A DNA stretch of 64,000 nt from Anaerostipes rhamnosivorans (GTDB lineage: Bacteria > Bacillota > Clostridia > Lachnospirales > Lachnospiraceae), in contig NZ_CP040058.1 of NCBI RefSeq assembly GCF_005280655.1, positions 3,217,001-3,281,000 of the forward strand, read 5' to 3'. The notes below the pieces were generated by a model. The model searched no databases. It had not been told where the DNA came from and worked only from the letters and a program-made list of their open reading frames with translations. Positions 28,695 through 37,458 of this stretch are shown piece after piece; positions within the stretch are counted from its first letter, which is position 1; every line of letters begins with the position of its first letter. The translations under genes and the position numbers were made by a program.

Positions 28695-28976
28695 TTATCT
28701 AATTCCTGATTTTTTCTCTGCTTTTGTATGACCACGGAATGTTCTTGTCGCAACAAACTCTCCGAGCTTGTGTCCGACCATATCCTCTGTTACATATACA
28801 GGTACATGCTTTCTTCCGTCATGTACAGCGATTGTATGCCCTACAAAGGAAGGGAAAATTGTGGAACGGCGGGACCATGTCTTAATGACATTTTTGTCTC
28901 CAGCTTCGTTCATTGCATCAACTTTTTTCAATAAGCTTGCATCCGCAAATGGTCCTTTTTTCAGTGAGCGAGCCAT
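28695..28976 (-). CDS. rpsS: 30S ribosomal protein S19
   Basis: Head protein near the A site, 93 aa, [20 protein letters not shown] and [15 protein letters not shown] are diagnostic. Confidence 0.98.
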   Translation of the reverse strand: MARSLKKGPFADASLLKKVDAMNEAGDKNVIKTWSRRSTIFPSFVGHTIAVHDGRKHVPVYVTEDMVGHKLGEFVATRTFRGHTKAEKKSGIR

Positions 28977-28992
28977 AAGTTACCTCCTTAAA

Positions 28993-29835
28993 CTATTTAA
29001 CGTTTTTACCGTCTCTTCTTCTAATGATCATCTTGTTAGACTGTTTATGTTTCTTACGTGTCTTCAAACCAAGTGCCGGTTTACCCCAAGGTGTACACGG
29101 ACCCGGACGGCCGATTCCAGTCTTTCCTTCACCACCACCGTGCGGATGGTCATTAGGGTTCATAACAGAACCGCGGACTGTAGGACGGAATCCCATATGG
29201 CGTTTACGTCCCGCTTTACCGATGTTTACGAGGTCATGTTCGATGTTTCCAACCTGGCCGATGGTAGCTCTGCACACAACAGGTACCATTCTCATCTCTC
29301 CTGACGGAAGACGAAGGGTTGCATACTTTCCTTCTTTCGCCATAAGCTGAGCGGAGTTACCTGCGGAACGAACTAACTGTCCGCCTTTTCCAGGATACAT
29401 CTCAATGTTGTGGATTTCTGTACCAACCGGAATGTTTGCCATAGGTAAGCAGTTTCCAACTTTGATTTCAGCATCCGGACCGTTCATAACTGTAGCGCCT
29501 ACAGCTAATTTGTTCGGTGCGATAATATAAGCTTTTTCACCATCTGCATAAGTCAATAATGCGATGTTTGCTGTTCTGTTCGGATCGTATTCGATGGCTG
29601 TTACGGTTGCCGGAATACCATCTTTTCTTCTCTTGAAGTCGATGATTCTATATTTTCTTCTGACTCCGCCTCCGCGGTGTCTTACTGTAATTTTACCCTG
29701 ATTATTACGTCCGGCTGTCTTCTTTAAAGAAGTTGTCAGAGATTTTTCAGGAGTGGTCTTAGTCACTTCTGTAAAATCTAACCCGGTCATATGTCTTCTG
29801 GAAGGTGTATATGGGTTATATGTCTTGATTCCCAT
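28993..29835 (-). CDS. rplB: 50S ribosomal protein L2
   Basis: Core large-subunit protein required for peptidyl-transferase assembly, 280 aa. The functional His segment near [17 protein letters not shown] is intact. Preceded by a 249-bp gap with repeat copy B. Confidence 0.98.
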   Translation of the reverse strand: MGIKTYNPYTPSRRHMTGLDFTEVTKTTPEKSLTTSLKKTAGRNNQGKITVRHRGGGVRRKYRIIDFKRRKDGIPATVTAIEYDPNRTANIALLTYADGEKAYIIAPNKLAVGATVMNGPDAEIKVGNCLPMANIPVGTEIHNIEMYPGKGGQLVRSAGNSAQLMAKEGKYATLRLPSGEMRMVPVVCRATIGQVGNIEHDLVNIGKAGRKRHMGFRPTVRGSVMNPNDHPHGGGEGKTGIGRPGPCTPWGKPALGLKTRKKHKQSNKMIIRRRDGKNVK

Positions 29836-30084
29836 GTCTTTCTCCTTTCAATTCCAATTTAATATCACGCTTTTGTTGCGTATAGCTTCATAAGATATAT
29901 AAGGTAGTTACACTCGACTAGCGTTCAGCTTTCGCCTGCGGCTCGGCTTCACTGAGTCTCGGTAACGGCTAAGGAAGTTCGGTTCACTAAATTCGCACTG
30001 CGCCTTCGGCTTGCCCTCATTAAGTTCCTCCGAACGGGGCCCGACTTAGCGCTCAAACTTCGCTGCACTCATTTTCGCTGAGTC
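29836..30084 (-). other. Gap between rplW and rplB holding an intergenic repeat
   Basis: 249 bp without a gene. It contains the 61-bp repeat copy B (29977-30037) and GC-rich words such as CAGCTTTCGCCTGCGGCTCG (29926-29945) that resemble text next to copy A but lie on the opposite side of the 61-bp unit. Confidence 0.6.
29977..30037. repeat. 61-bp intergenic repeat, copy B
   Basis: 57 of 61 positions identical to copy A (24672-24732) in the same orientation. Both copies lie in non-coding gaps of the ribosomal transcript. Confidence 0.85.
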
Positions 30085-30384
30085 TTATAGCCCCTCGAAG
30101 ATCTCAATATCTGCGCTTTCTTCTGTCAACTGTACGATCGCTTTCTTTGTCTTAGCGGTCTTACCAAAAGTCATTCCACGTCTTTTTGTTTTTCCGTCGT
30201 AGTTCATTGTGTTGACTTTTGCAACCTTTGTTCCCTCGAACATTTTTTCCACTGCTTCTTTGATCTGAGATTTTGTTGCAGATGGATGAACTAAGAAAGT
30301 GTATTTTTTTTCTGCCATTGCATTCATACTTTTTTCAGTTACAATCGGCTTTAAGATAACGTCATAATATTTGATGTCTGCCAT
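30085..30384 (-). CDS. rplW: 50S ribosomal protein L23
   Basis: Exit-tunnel rim protein that docks trigger factor and SRP, 99 aa. [20 protein letters not shown] is conserved. Its ATG overlaps the rplD stop codon. Confidence 0.97.
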   Translation of the reverse strand: MADIKYYDVILKPIVTEKSMNAMAEKKYTFLVHPSATKSQIKEAVEKMFEGTKVAKVNTMNYDGKTKRRGMTFGKTAKTKKAIVQLTEESADIEIFEGL

Positions 30385-31004
30385 TATGCGTACACCTCCT
30401 CGATATTTGCTACTGCTTCTTTGGAAACAACAACGGTATCATACTTTAAGATATCATACACATTGATTGTGCTTGTAAGGGCAGTTTTTACTCCAGGAAT
30501 GTTTCTTGCGGATAAGATTAAGTTGTCGTTCTTATCTCCCATGATAACCAATGCTTTTTTTACATTTAAGTTGTTTAACATGTTTGCAACATTCTTTGTC
30601 TTTACATCTTCAAATTTGAACTCATCTACTACGATGAACTTATTTTCATTCACTCTGGAAGTTAAAGCAGATTTTAACGCTAATCTTCTTTCTTTCTTAT
30701 TTAACTTCTTAGAATATTCTCTTGGTTTCGGAGCAAATACAACTCCTCCGCCTGTCCACTGTGGAGCTCTGATAGATCCCTGTCTTGCATGACCGGTACC
30801 TTTCTGTCTCCAAGGTTTTCTTCCGCCGCCGCGTACTTCTGAACGTGTCTTCGCGCTCTGTGTACCCTGACGGTTATTTGCTAACTGGCTTACAACTGCC
30901 AAATGCACTAAATGCTCATTTATTTCAACACCGAAGATGCTGTCGTTAAGATTTAATTTCTCAACTTCATTTCCTTCCATGTTTAACACAGATACTTCTG
31001 CCAT
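30384..31004 (-). CDS. rplD: 50S ribosomal protein L4
   Basis: Tunnel protein of 206 aa; in enterobacteria it also represses the S10 operon. The extended loop [19 protein letters not shown] reaches the tunnel wall. Confidence 0.97.
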   Translation of the reverse strand: MAEVSVLNMEGNEVEKLNLNDSIFGVEINEHLVHLAVVSQLANNRQGTQSAKTRSEVRGGGRKPWRQKGTGHARQGSIRAPQWTGGGVVFAPKPREYSKKLNKKERRLALKSALTSRVNENKFIVVDEFKFEDVKTKNVANMLNNLNVKKALVIMGDKNDNLILSARNIPGVKTALTSTINVYDILKYDTVVVSKEAVANIEEVYA

Positions 31005-31027
31005 CTGTTTGTCCTCCTTCCCTAGGC

Positions 31028-31657
31028 CTACGCCTTCACTGATTCTTTTAACATTACTAAAGATTTCTTAGGTCCTGGTACAGCACCCTTTACCAAAATA
31101 ATGTTTTTTTCTGCATCAACCTTTACTACTTCAAGATTCTGGATGGTAACTCTTTCAGAACCCATCTGTCCTGGCATTTTCTTTCCTTTGAAAACTTTGC
31201 TAGGATCAGAAGCCATACCATTGGAACCTGCATGACGGTGATACTTAGAACCATGTGTCTTAGGACCAGTACTTAAACCGTGACGTTTGATACCACCTGC
31301 ATATCCTTTACCTTTGGATGTAGCAGTTGCATCGATTTTATCTCCTGCTTCGAAAATGTCAGCTTTGATTTCCTGACCTACAGTGTATTCAGAAGCATTT
31401 TCAAATCTGAATTCTCTCACGAATTTTTTCGGTGTAACACCTGCTTTGTCGAAGTGTCCCTTTTCCGGTTTGTTCGCAGCTTTTTCTTTCTTGTCTGCAA
31501 ATCCAACCTGAACTGCTTCGTAGCCATCATTTTCTTCTGTCTTTACCTGAGTAACGACACAAGGCCCAGCCTGCAGTACAGTAACCGGTGTTAAAACTCC
31601 GTCTTCATTAAAGATCTGAGTCATTCCGACTTTTGTTGTTAAAATCGCTTTTTTCAT
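31028..31657 (-). CDS. rplC: 50S ribosomal protein L3
   Basis: Early assembly protein reaching the peptidyl-transferase centre, 209 aa. [11 protein letters not shown] and [18 protein letters not shown] are conserved. A 118-bp gap to rpsJ holds nothing I can identify. Confidence 0.97.
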   Translation of the reverse strand: MKKAILTTKVGMTQIFNEDGVLTPVTVLQAGPCVVTQVKTEENDGYEAVQVGFADKKEKAANKPEKGHFDKAGVTPKKFVREFRFENASEYTVGQEIKADIFEAGDKIDATATSKGKGYAGGIKRHGLSTGPKTHGSKYHRHAGSNGMASDPSKVFKGKKMPGQMGSERVTIQNLEVVKVDAEKNIILVKGAVPGPKKSLVMLKESVKA

Positions 31658-31775
31658 TGATATTTCCTCCTATTTAATCTACAGCGGATTATAACGCTTG
31701 ACGTTAAAATCATCCTAGACGCTATGAAAGCTTAAGGGGATTCCTTATTTGTTCATAACCCTGCGGGATAACTTC

Positions 31776-32096
31776 CTATTTGGTTTTCATCTTAATATCG
31801 ATGTAAACACCAGCCGGTACTTCTAATTTAGATAACGCATCGACTGTCTTCTGTGTTGGTGTGATGATGTCAATCAATCTCTTGTGAGTTCTCTGCTCGA
31901 ACTGCTCTCTGGAATCTTTGTACTTGTGTACGGCACGGATGATGGTAACTACTTCCTTCTTTGTCGGCATCGGTACCGGTCCGCTCACCTTAGATCCTGT
32001 TTTCTTCACTGTTTCGATGATACTCTTTGCTGATGCATCGATTAATTGATGATCATACGCTTTTAATGTAATTCTCATTACTTGACTTGCTGCCAT
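31776..32096 (-). CDS. rpsJ: 30S ribosomal protein S10
   Basis: First gene of the S10-spc-alpha cluster, 106 aa; also NusE in antitermination complexes. [20 protein letters not shown] is diagnostic. The Shine-Dalgarno AAAGGAGGCGG precedes the ATG at 32096, and a 250-nt leader lies upstream. Confidence 0.98.
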   Translation of the reverse strand: MAASQVMRITLKAYDHQLIDASAKSIIETVKKTGSKVSGPVPMPTKKEVVTIIRAVHKYKDSREQFEQRTHKRLIDIITPTQKTVDALSKLEVPAGVYIDIKMKTK

Positions 32097-32343
32097 AAAA
32101 AAAGCCGCCTCCTTTTCGCACTATAAATTTCTTGTAGCACGACAAGTGGTGACTGTACACTCCTCCGTGTGTATCGTAAGATTTACACACTGCGTCTCTA
32201 TCTTTATATTATAAAAATAGATTGTAATATTCGTACAGTGACTTGTCGCCAGTTTTAACAACTTGACATTCGCTCCACGGAAAACCTGCGCCGGCTTTTG
32301 CCGGTACAGCAACCTCACGCTTCACCGCTATCAAGGTCACAAC
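32097..32343 (-). ncRNA. Structured leader of the S10 operon (putative ribosomal protein leader)
   Basis: About 245 nt between the promoter and rpsJ, without a coding frame of note. Foldable parts on the minus strand: TACCGGCAAAAGCCGGC hairpin; an outer long-range stem GCGACAAGTCACTGTAC with GTACAGTCACCACTTGTCGT; and an inner GTGTGTA/TACACAC hairpin next to a GGAGGA motif. Such leaders usually carry autoregulation by a ribosomal protein; which one acts here cannot be told. Confidence 0.55.
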
Positions 32344-32349
32344 GATTTG

Positions 32350-32378
32350 ATTATATACGAATATCCAAGGTATTGCAA
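32350..32378 (-). promoter_or_regulatory. Promoter of the S10-spc-alpha cluster
   Basis: TTGCAA (32378-32373), 17-bp spacer, TATAAT (32355-32350). Confidence 0.75.
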
Positions 32379-32471
32379 GGCTTTTTTTGTTTTTTTTGGA
32401 ATACCTGGCTGTAAAGTTTCTAAATTGGTCAAAGTTTTTTCTTTTACTTATATAATATAGAAGAAATACAT

Positions 32472-32861
32472 CTAAATCCAGTTTTCTTTCATTTCTTCTC
32501 TCAGTTCACCAAACATATCAACATGCTTCTCTTTTGTCTTCTTGACAATGTCCATGGCGATAGCATAATTGTATGCATGAGCAACATTATTTCTGGAGAC
32601 CAGCGCCTCCAGCCACACCTCTTGATCCTTTATCAGTGCTACACTGTAAGCCAGTTTTATAATACTGCGTGGCGAACCTGTAGCCGCTTCTTTGATTCCA
32701 TTTTCATATAGAACTTCTTCGATTGCTTTCCACGACTGTTCAAAACAAATCTCATAGAGTCCTACCAAACCAGTGAGAACAACGTTGTCATATGGCTCTT
32801 TATATTTATATATATCTTCCAGATTCTCTGCCGCCCTGCAGAAGTTTTCAAACTTTTTCAT
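32472..32861 (-). CDS. hepT: HEPN-domain toxin (HepT / HI0074 family)
   Basis: A 129-residue all-helical protein of the nucleotidyltransferase-substrate-binding family. The motif SRNNVAHAY near residue 88 gives R-X4-H-X-Y, the active-site signature of HEPN RNases in type VII toxin-antitoxin systems. It overlaps the upstream MNT gene by 14 bp, the usual antitoxin-first order. In characterised pairs MntA AMPylates a tyrosine of HepT to silence it. The symbol is by homology; activity is untested. Confidence 0.85.
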   Translation of the reverse strand: MKKFENFCRAAENLEDIYKYKEPYDNVVLTGLVGLYEICFEQSWKAIEEVLYENGIKEAATGSPRSIIKLAYSVALIKDQEVWLEALVSRNNVAHAYNYAIAMDIVKKTKEKHVDMFGELREEMKENWI

Positions 32862-33150
32862 AGATCACTACCCCTTCTTCAAAGATCTTATCTTTCAATT
32901 CCTGTTGAACCGGCAGGCCCAAATCCACTACATCATACATCAACAGAGTAGAAGTCTCCTCATCCACTGCAAGTGTAAACCGATTTGTGTCTCCGCCGCA
33001 CACTGCCAGATCAATGTCACTTTTCTCGTAGTAATCCCCACGGGCACGGGAGCCGAATAAAATAACCTTTTTAACGCCGTAATCTTCTGCCAGATCTCTG
33101 ATCTCTTCAAATACTATTTTCTTTATTCCACTAGTATCAATGATATCCAT
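32848..33150 (-). CDS. mntA: MNT-type minimal nucleotidyltransferase antitoxin
   Basis: 100 residues with the polymerase-beta fold signature GSRARGDYYEKSDID, which is exactly the GSX10DXD motif of MntA antitoxins. Overlap with the HEPN gene supports a paired function. It lies between the S10 promoter region and an unrelated broken gene, a common kind of site for a small defence or addiction module. Confidence 0.85.
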   Translation of the reverse strand: MDIIDTSGIKKIVFEEIRDLAEDYGVKKVILFGSRARGDYYEKSDIDLAVCGGDTNRFTLAVDEETSTLLMYDVVDLGLPVQQELKDKIFEEGVVIYEKV

Positions 33151-33269
33151 ATATTTTGTTCCTATTTCTAATTTTTCTTTTTGGTTTGACTACTTTTATC
33201 TAGAATAAATGTAGCATATCTATTTGAGGTATGCAATTTATCATTGTCTGTAGTTTTACAATTAATAAC

Positions 33270-33298
33270 TTGGATAATCACCCAAAAAATCGTATAAT
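33270..33298 (+). promoter_or_regulatory. Promoter upstream of the broken gene at 33330
   Basis: TTGGAT (33270-33275), 17-bp spacer, TATAAT (33293-33298), about 32 bp before the ATG at 33330. Confidence 0.6.
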
Positions 33299-33329
33299 TA
33301 TAAGAAGTAAGGAAGGGTGGTCTAATGTT

Positions 33330-33709
33330 ATGAAAACAAAAAAATAAAACAGCTTGCAAAGAATGTCACTTCGACAACGCGCTCTGGCAATTACCTATAT
33401 TTAGACCCATATTCAGGAGACGCCTATGGCGGACAGCCTCTTAGGTTTTTATTCACAAAAAATGATAAAGTTAAAACAATTTCCAAATGTGCAAATTATA
33501 CGGTCCGCGGAAAAACTTTATATTATTCAAACTATAAAAAAACGCTCAAAAAAGGCTTTCTTGTAGATGTCATCCGTTGTAAGCGAAATGGCTCCCAAAA
33601 AAGATATCTCGCCAAAAATATTAAGGTCATATGTACTTGGAATATTTCCTCAAAAGGTATGAATTATATGGATCAGAATTATACAGTAAAATACTATAAA
33701 TTTAAGTAG
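33330..33709 (+). pseudogene. Small protein gene interrupted at an A tract
   Basis: From the ATG at 33330 the frame reads MKTKK and then stops (TAA 33345-33347) just after seven As (33338-33344). A frame open from 33350 to the TAG at 33707-33709 (119 codons) lies one base off. One extra A in the tract would join them as MKTKKIKQLAKNVTSTTRSG.... The product would be about 125 residues, rich in Lys, Tyr and Asn, with LYLDPYSGDAYGGQPLRF. I do not recognise the family. A promoter and a downstream terminator frame the gene, which suggests it was functional or is switched on by slippage. Confidence 0.6.
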
Positions 33710-33783
33710 CTTGTTAGGCAGGGATTGTAAAAAGCTAAACTAATACACATTATATAAAACAGACTCATATCTCTGCAATTATC

Positions 33784-33812
33784 AGAAGGACGGTACACCC
33801 GTCCTTCTTTTC
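33784..33812. terminator. Terminator between the broken gene and the aldo/keto reductase gene
   Basis: Arms AGAAGGACGG/CCGTCCTTCT with a five-base loop and a T-rich tail on the plus strand; the minus strand tail is weaker. It can serve both convergent genes. Confidence 0.75.
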
Positions 33813-33820
33813 TCGTTTTC

Positions 33821-34765
33821 TTACATGTAATTCCCGAACCTGTCTCTCTCTGGTTCATTTCCCGCTGCAATCATCTCATCCAGCAGCGGAAAACGGTAAG
33901 TCCTCGGATCGTCTCCTACACGGTACTGTCTGTCCGTAAGCTTCTGCATCTGCTTCATTTCTTCATCAGAAAGTTCAAAATCAAAAATCTCCATGTTCTG
34001 CCGGATTCGTTCCTCATTTGAGGACTTCGGTACCACACCGAATCCGTTCTGCACATGCCAATGAAGGATCACCTGGGCCGGTGTCTTTTTATGGTTCTTA
34101 GCAATCTGAACGATCACCGGGTCCTTCATAGGGTTTTCTACAGGTTCTGCAATATCCTCCTGTTTTACCGTCTTTGCATCCTTCCGGCTCTCTCCTCCCG
34201 CCATCAGAGGACTCCATGCAACTGGAAAAATATCATGCTCACTACAATAATCCAATATCTCATGCTGTTGAAGATATGGATGCAGCTCAATTTGATTTAC
34301 CATAGGCATAATTCCTGTCTCCTGGGCGCACACCTCTAAGTGCTCAGGGAAAAAGTTACTGGCGCCCACTGCGCGAAGCAGCCCTTCCTCATACATGCGG
34401 ACCAGGGCCTTCCATGTTGGAACATACATATCTTCTCCTGGCCAGTGGACTAAAAACAAGTCCAGCTGCTCCAGACCAAACCTTTTAAGAGACGCTTCTA
34501 CTGCATAGAGAGTATGATCATAACCCTGGAAACGGTTTCTGACCTTGGATGTGACAAAGAACTCATCTCTTTTCTTTCCGGAGCGGCGGATACCCTCTCC
34601 CACTGCCTCCTCGTTTACATAAACCTGCGCTGTATCAATGGCCGTATAGCCTGTTTTCAATGCATACTCTACCAGACGGGAGCATTCTTCCCCCTTAAGC
34701 TTCCATGTTCCGAATCCCAAATACGGCATTTCAATCCCATTACTCAGCCTTCTTGTTGGTATCAT
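33821..34765 (-). CDS. Aldo/keto reductase
   Basis: NADPH-dependent carbonyl reductase of about 314 residues with a (beta/alpha)8 barrel. The catalytic tetrad is readable: Asp in AIDTAQ, Tyr in QVYVNE, Lys in FVTSKV and His in FLVHWP. Near the C-terminus VVPKSSNEERIRQNM is the cofactor-binding segment. It resembles the YvgN/2,5-diketo-D-gluconate reductase group; the physiological substrate is unknown. It lies 29 bp downstream of a secreted-protein gene on the same strand. Confidence 0.92.
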   Translation of the reverse strand: MIPTRRLSNGIEMPYLGFGTWKLKGEECSRLVEYALKTGYTAIDTAQVYVNEEAVGEGIRRSGKKRDEFFVTSKVRNRFQGYDHTLYAVEASLKRFGLEQLDLFLVHWPGEDMYVPTWKALVRMYEEGLLRAVGASNFFPEHLEVCAQETGIMPMVNQIELHPYLQQHEILDYCSEHDIFPVAWSPLMAGGESRKDAKTVKQEDIAEPVENPMKDPVIVQIAKNHKKTPAQVILHWHVQNGFGVVPKSSNEERIRQNMEIFDFELSDEEMKQMQKLTDRQYRVGDDPRTYRFPLLDEMIAAGNEPERDRFGNYM

Positions 34766-34794
34766 CCGTCTTCCTCCTTTAAAAAAAACACCGA

Positions 34795-35943
34795 TTATTC
34801 CGCAATCATTTCATATGAACCATTCATCTTCTTGCTGCTTTTGCTGACTTTTATATAATAAGTTCCTTTCCCTTTGGGAAGTTTATATTTCTTTGATGCA
34901 TTATGAAGGCTTATCTTTTTCCACGTCTTCTTTCTTCCACGTCTATAAATCGTAAACTTTACTTTCCCACTGTTTCCCGCACTATACAGGTATAACTCCT
35001 GTTTCTTCTTCGCCTTCTTTTTATAGCGGTACCATCTAGCCTTCTCTGTCTTGTCTGTGAACATCTGATCTGCCATGTACGCTTTATAGCCCTCCACCTT
35101 CTTTAAGTCCTTGGCCGAAGACTTTTTGATTCCATACTTACCATTGTAAAATGATCCCTGCGTATCGTAATCAAAAATAAGTGCCTGCGTTTTAGGCATC
35201 TGAAATACAAGACGGTATTTTCCCTTCCGAAGACCGTATGTAAATTCTTTCCCGCTAAAAGCCAGCTTCATTTTTGCCCCGGTTCTCTTCCATTTTGTTC
35301 CTGTCTTTTTTTGAACATAAGCAGAAACATTCCCCGCATCGGGAATCAGACAGCCATATGCAAATGTTACAATACTTTTCTTTCTTAGCTGAAAGGTTCT
35401 GTAACATTTTCCTCCCTCACCTAAAATCGTTGTCTCATCTGGCCCTGACTTGATTTTCTTTGCATTGTAAAGAACAGCTGCCTTAATTGTATAGGACTTC
35501 TTGCTTTGAGGGAGTTTTACATAAAAGATGTCCCCCTCCTTCACATATGTTTTTCTGTATATTTGTCTGTCGCCATCTTTCCATGTATTTGTTATAAACT
35601 TTTTGCTGCCATCATACACAGCAGCCACAGAAACTGCTTTTTCGTCGCTCCATGGTGTGATTTCTACATTCAGCATTCCACTGTCTTTTACTTGAAGTTT
35701 TACCATTCTATCGTTGGTATGATAGGACGGCTCATACACTGGGGCAAACTCATCCGTCACCGCATTTGCAATCTGCCAATTCGGATACCCACTAACCTTT
35801 AACTCAGAAAGATTGTATTGTCTCTCCTCTTCATCTTTTGTCTGTTCTGCCGCTGCGCTTTTTACCGTGCCGCTGCCCATAGTTCCTGCTGCGATCAAAC
35901 AGGCCATCAGGCAGGCGGTCCACCGTTTTCTCCAACCCCACAT
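34795..35943 (-). CDS. Secreted protein of unknown function
   Basis: About 382 residues. The N-terminus MWGWRKRWTACLMACLIAAG continues into GTMGSGTVKSAAAEQ, a clear signal peptide. The ATG at 35943 is preferred over the GTG at 35952 because GGAGGTG lies at the right distance from it. The mature part is Lys/Tyr-rich, with beta-strand-rich segments and a repeated ending pattern such as GKYRLVFQMPKTQALIF and GKGTYYIKVSKSSKKM, reminiscent of pre-peptidase C-terminal-like domains. No catalytic motif is visible. Attached to the cell or released cannot be told. Confidence 0.75.
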   Translation of the reverse strand: MWGWRKRWTACLMACLIAAGTMGSGTVKSAAAEQTKDEEERQYNLSELKVSGYPNWQIANAVTDEFAPVYEPSYHTNDRMVKLQVKDSGMLNVEITPWSDEKAVSVAAVYDGSKKFITNTWKDGDRQIYRKTYVKEGDIFYVKLPQSKKSYTIKAAVLYNAKKIKSGPDETTILGEGGKCYRTFQLRKKSIVTFAYGCLIPDAGNVSAYVQKKTGTKWKRTGAKMKLAFSGKEFTYGLRKGKYRLVFQMPKTQALIFDYDTQGSFYNGKYGIKKSSAKDLKKVEGYKAYMADQMFTDKTEKARWYRYKKKAKKKQELYLYSAGNSGKVKFTIYRRGRKKTWKKISLHNASKKYKLPKGKGTYYIKVSKSSKKMNGSYEMIAE

Positions 35944-36030
35944 ATGCAACACCTCCAGATTGATTGTATTTTTAGTTTCTTATACTAATATTATAGCATA
36001 ACCCAGAGGAAATACATTTGCTTTCTACTA

Positions 36031-36070
36031 CAAAAGGCTGTCCGCCGGTATCTCCGGAATGACAGCCTTT
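36031..36070 (-). terminator. Terminator after dhaL
   Basis: Arms AAAGGCTGTC/GACAGCCTTT around an internal GCCGG/CCGG stem, with TTTT following on the minus strand, 50 bp after the dhaL stop. Confidence 0.75.
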
Positions 36071-36119
36071 CCTAGTTAAGAAATCCCTCAATCTCTCACA
36101 TTGTATATTTCAGGCAAAT

Positions 36120-36761
36120 TTATTTGAGCAGCCCGATTGCTGCTTTTCCGATACCCGTCACAATGAAGTAACAGCTGGTGGCACCTGCGTCCAGAACACC
36201 TCTGGAGCGCTCTCCCAGCCGGCTTGCCCGGCCGATCTTTGCCACAAGATCCTTTGTTGACTGCCATCCCTTTTCGGCCGCATCATTCATTGCTTCCAGA
36301 CACTGTACAAATTCTTTTCCTTCTTCTTTTGCCGCGATAAAGGCTTCCTTGGCAGGGACCAGGGTATCAATCAGTGATTTATCTCCGACTTTTGCCGGAC
36401 TGATCTCCTGGATACCCTCTACCGCATTGACCAGCATCTCACCGAAGACTTCTGCGTCTATATCTTCTGCGTCTTCGCAGGCCATGGCCATTTCATCAAA
36501 CAGCATGCCGTACAGCGGTCCCATAGAACCTCCGATGTCGTCTAACAATGTCTCACCAAGGGTTGACAAAGCTTCACTCAGATTATATGTCATATGGCTT
36601 AACTTTTCTTCACACATTGTAAAGCCTTTATTCATGTTAATACCGTGGTCCCCATCCCCGATCTTACCGTCAATCTCACTCAGATAATCTCTCTGTTCCT
36701 GGATAGTCTTGATCAGCTGGTCAACGATCAAACCTGCTTCGGCATTTTTAAAACTAGTCAT
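36120..36761 (-). CDS. dhaL: Dihydroxyacetone kinase-type subunit DhaL
   Basis: Nucleotide-binding subunit of a two-subunit ketose kinase, about 213 residues. The Mg-ADP-binding motif KIGDGDHGINMNKGF and the second Asp-bearing segment DAGATSCYF are present. The ATG at 36761 is preferred over 36770 because GAGGTGA precedes it. No dhaM phosphotransfer gene is nearby, so the kinase may use ATP directly, or borrow a DhaM elsewhere. Last gene of the hxlB-dhaK-hxlA-dhaL operon. Confidence 0.93.
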   Translation of the reverse strand: MTSFKNAEAGLIVDQLIKTIQEQRDYLSEIDGKIGDGDHGINMNKGFTMCEEKLSHMTYNLSEALSTLGETLLDDIGGSMGPLYGMLFDEMAMACEDAEDIDAEVFGEMLVNAVEGIQEISPAKVGDKSLIDTLVPAKEAFIAAKEEGKEFVQCLEAMNDAAEKGWQSTKDLVAKIGRASRLGERSRGVLDAGATSCYFIVTGIGKAAIGLLK

Positions 36762-36790
36762 CGTTCTCACCTCATCACTTTTATATTATT

Positions 36791-37417
36791 TTACAACATT
36801 GCGTCTTTGATTGCTTTTGCTTCCGCTACAGGATCCTCTGCATGACCAATAGCAGAACCTACGATGATAATCTCCGGTTTTAATGCTACATATTTGTCAA
36901 TAGTTTTACTATTGATTCCTCCGGCTACGGCGATCTGTGCCTTTTTTGCATTTTCTGTCATAACTTTGAGATCCTCAATCGGTTCTCTTCCCGCTGCCTG
37001 CTGGTCAGCTCCGGTATGTACTGCCAGGATGTCAACGCCGATCTCTTCCATCTTTGCGATCCTGCTTGGGAGATCTTCTACGCAGATCATGTCTACCACA
37101 AGCTTCCTTTCAAAATCTCTGGCAGCCTTCAAAGCTCCTTCAATTGTCAGGTTGTCAGACACTCCAAGGATCGTTGCGTAAGCTGCCCCAGCTTCATACG
37201 CATAGCTTGCCTCAAGATATCCTCCGTCCATGATTTTTAAGTCCGCAAGGATTTCTTTGTCGGGGAAGAAACGGTGGAACTCACGCACTCCGCGCATTCC
37301 CTCATCCATAACAAATGGAGTTCCGATCTCAATGATATCAACGTGCTCTGCTACCTTATCTGCAAATCTCAAGGCGTCTACTAACGGCATTTCGTCTAAT
37401 GCTAACTGTAATTTCAT
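36791..37417 (-). CDS. hxlA: 3-hexulose-6-phosphate synthase
   Basis: Orotidine-decarboxylase-fold aldolase (208 aa) that reversibly joins formaldehyde and ribulose 5-phosphate to hexulose 6-phosphate. MKLQLALDEM, VDIIEIGTPFVMDEG, ILADLKIMDGG and DILAVHTGADQQA match the HPS subgroup rather than UlaD/SgbH 3-keto-gulonate-6-phosphate decarboxylases, although these are close relatives. The hxlB partner is in the same operon, which favours HPS. Placed unusually between dhaK and dhaL. Confidence 0.88.
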   Translation of the reverse strand: MKLQLALDEMPLVDALRFADKVAEHVDIIEIGTPFVMDEGMRGVREFHRFFPDKEILADLKIMDGGYLEASYAYEAGAAYATILGVSDNLTIEGALKAARDFERKLVVDMICVEDLPSRIAKMEEIGVDILAVHTGADQQAAGREPIEDLKVMTENAKKAQIAVAGGINSKTIDKYVALKPEIIIVGSAIGHAEDPVAEAKAIKDAML

Positions 37418-37458
37418 AATTGGATTCCTTTCCTAAATGATTAACATTGTCAATAAAT

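Noticed and set aside
24672..30037. Possible CRISPR-like arrangement of the 61-bp repeats
   Set aside because: Only two copies, more than 5 kb apart, with genes between; no spacers or cas genes.
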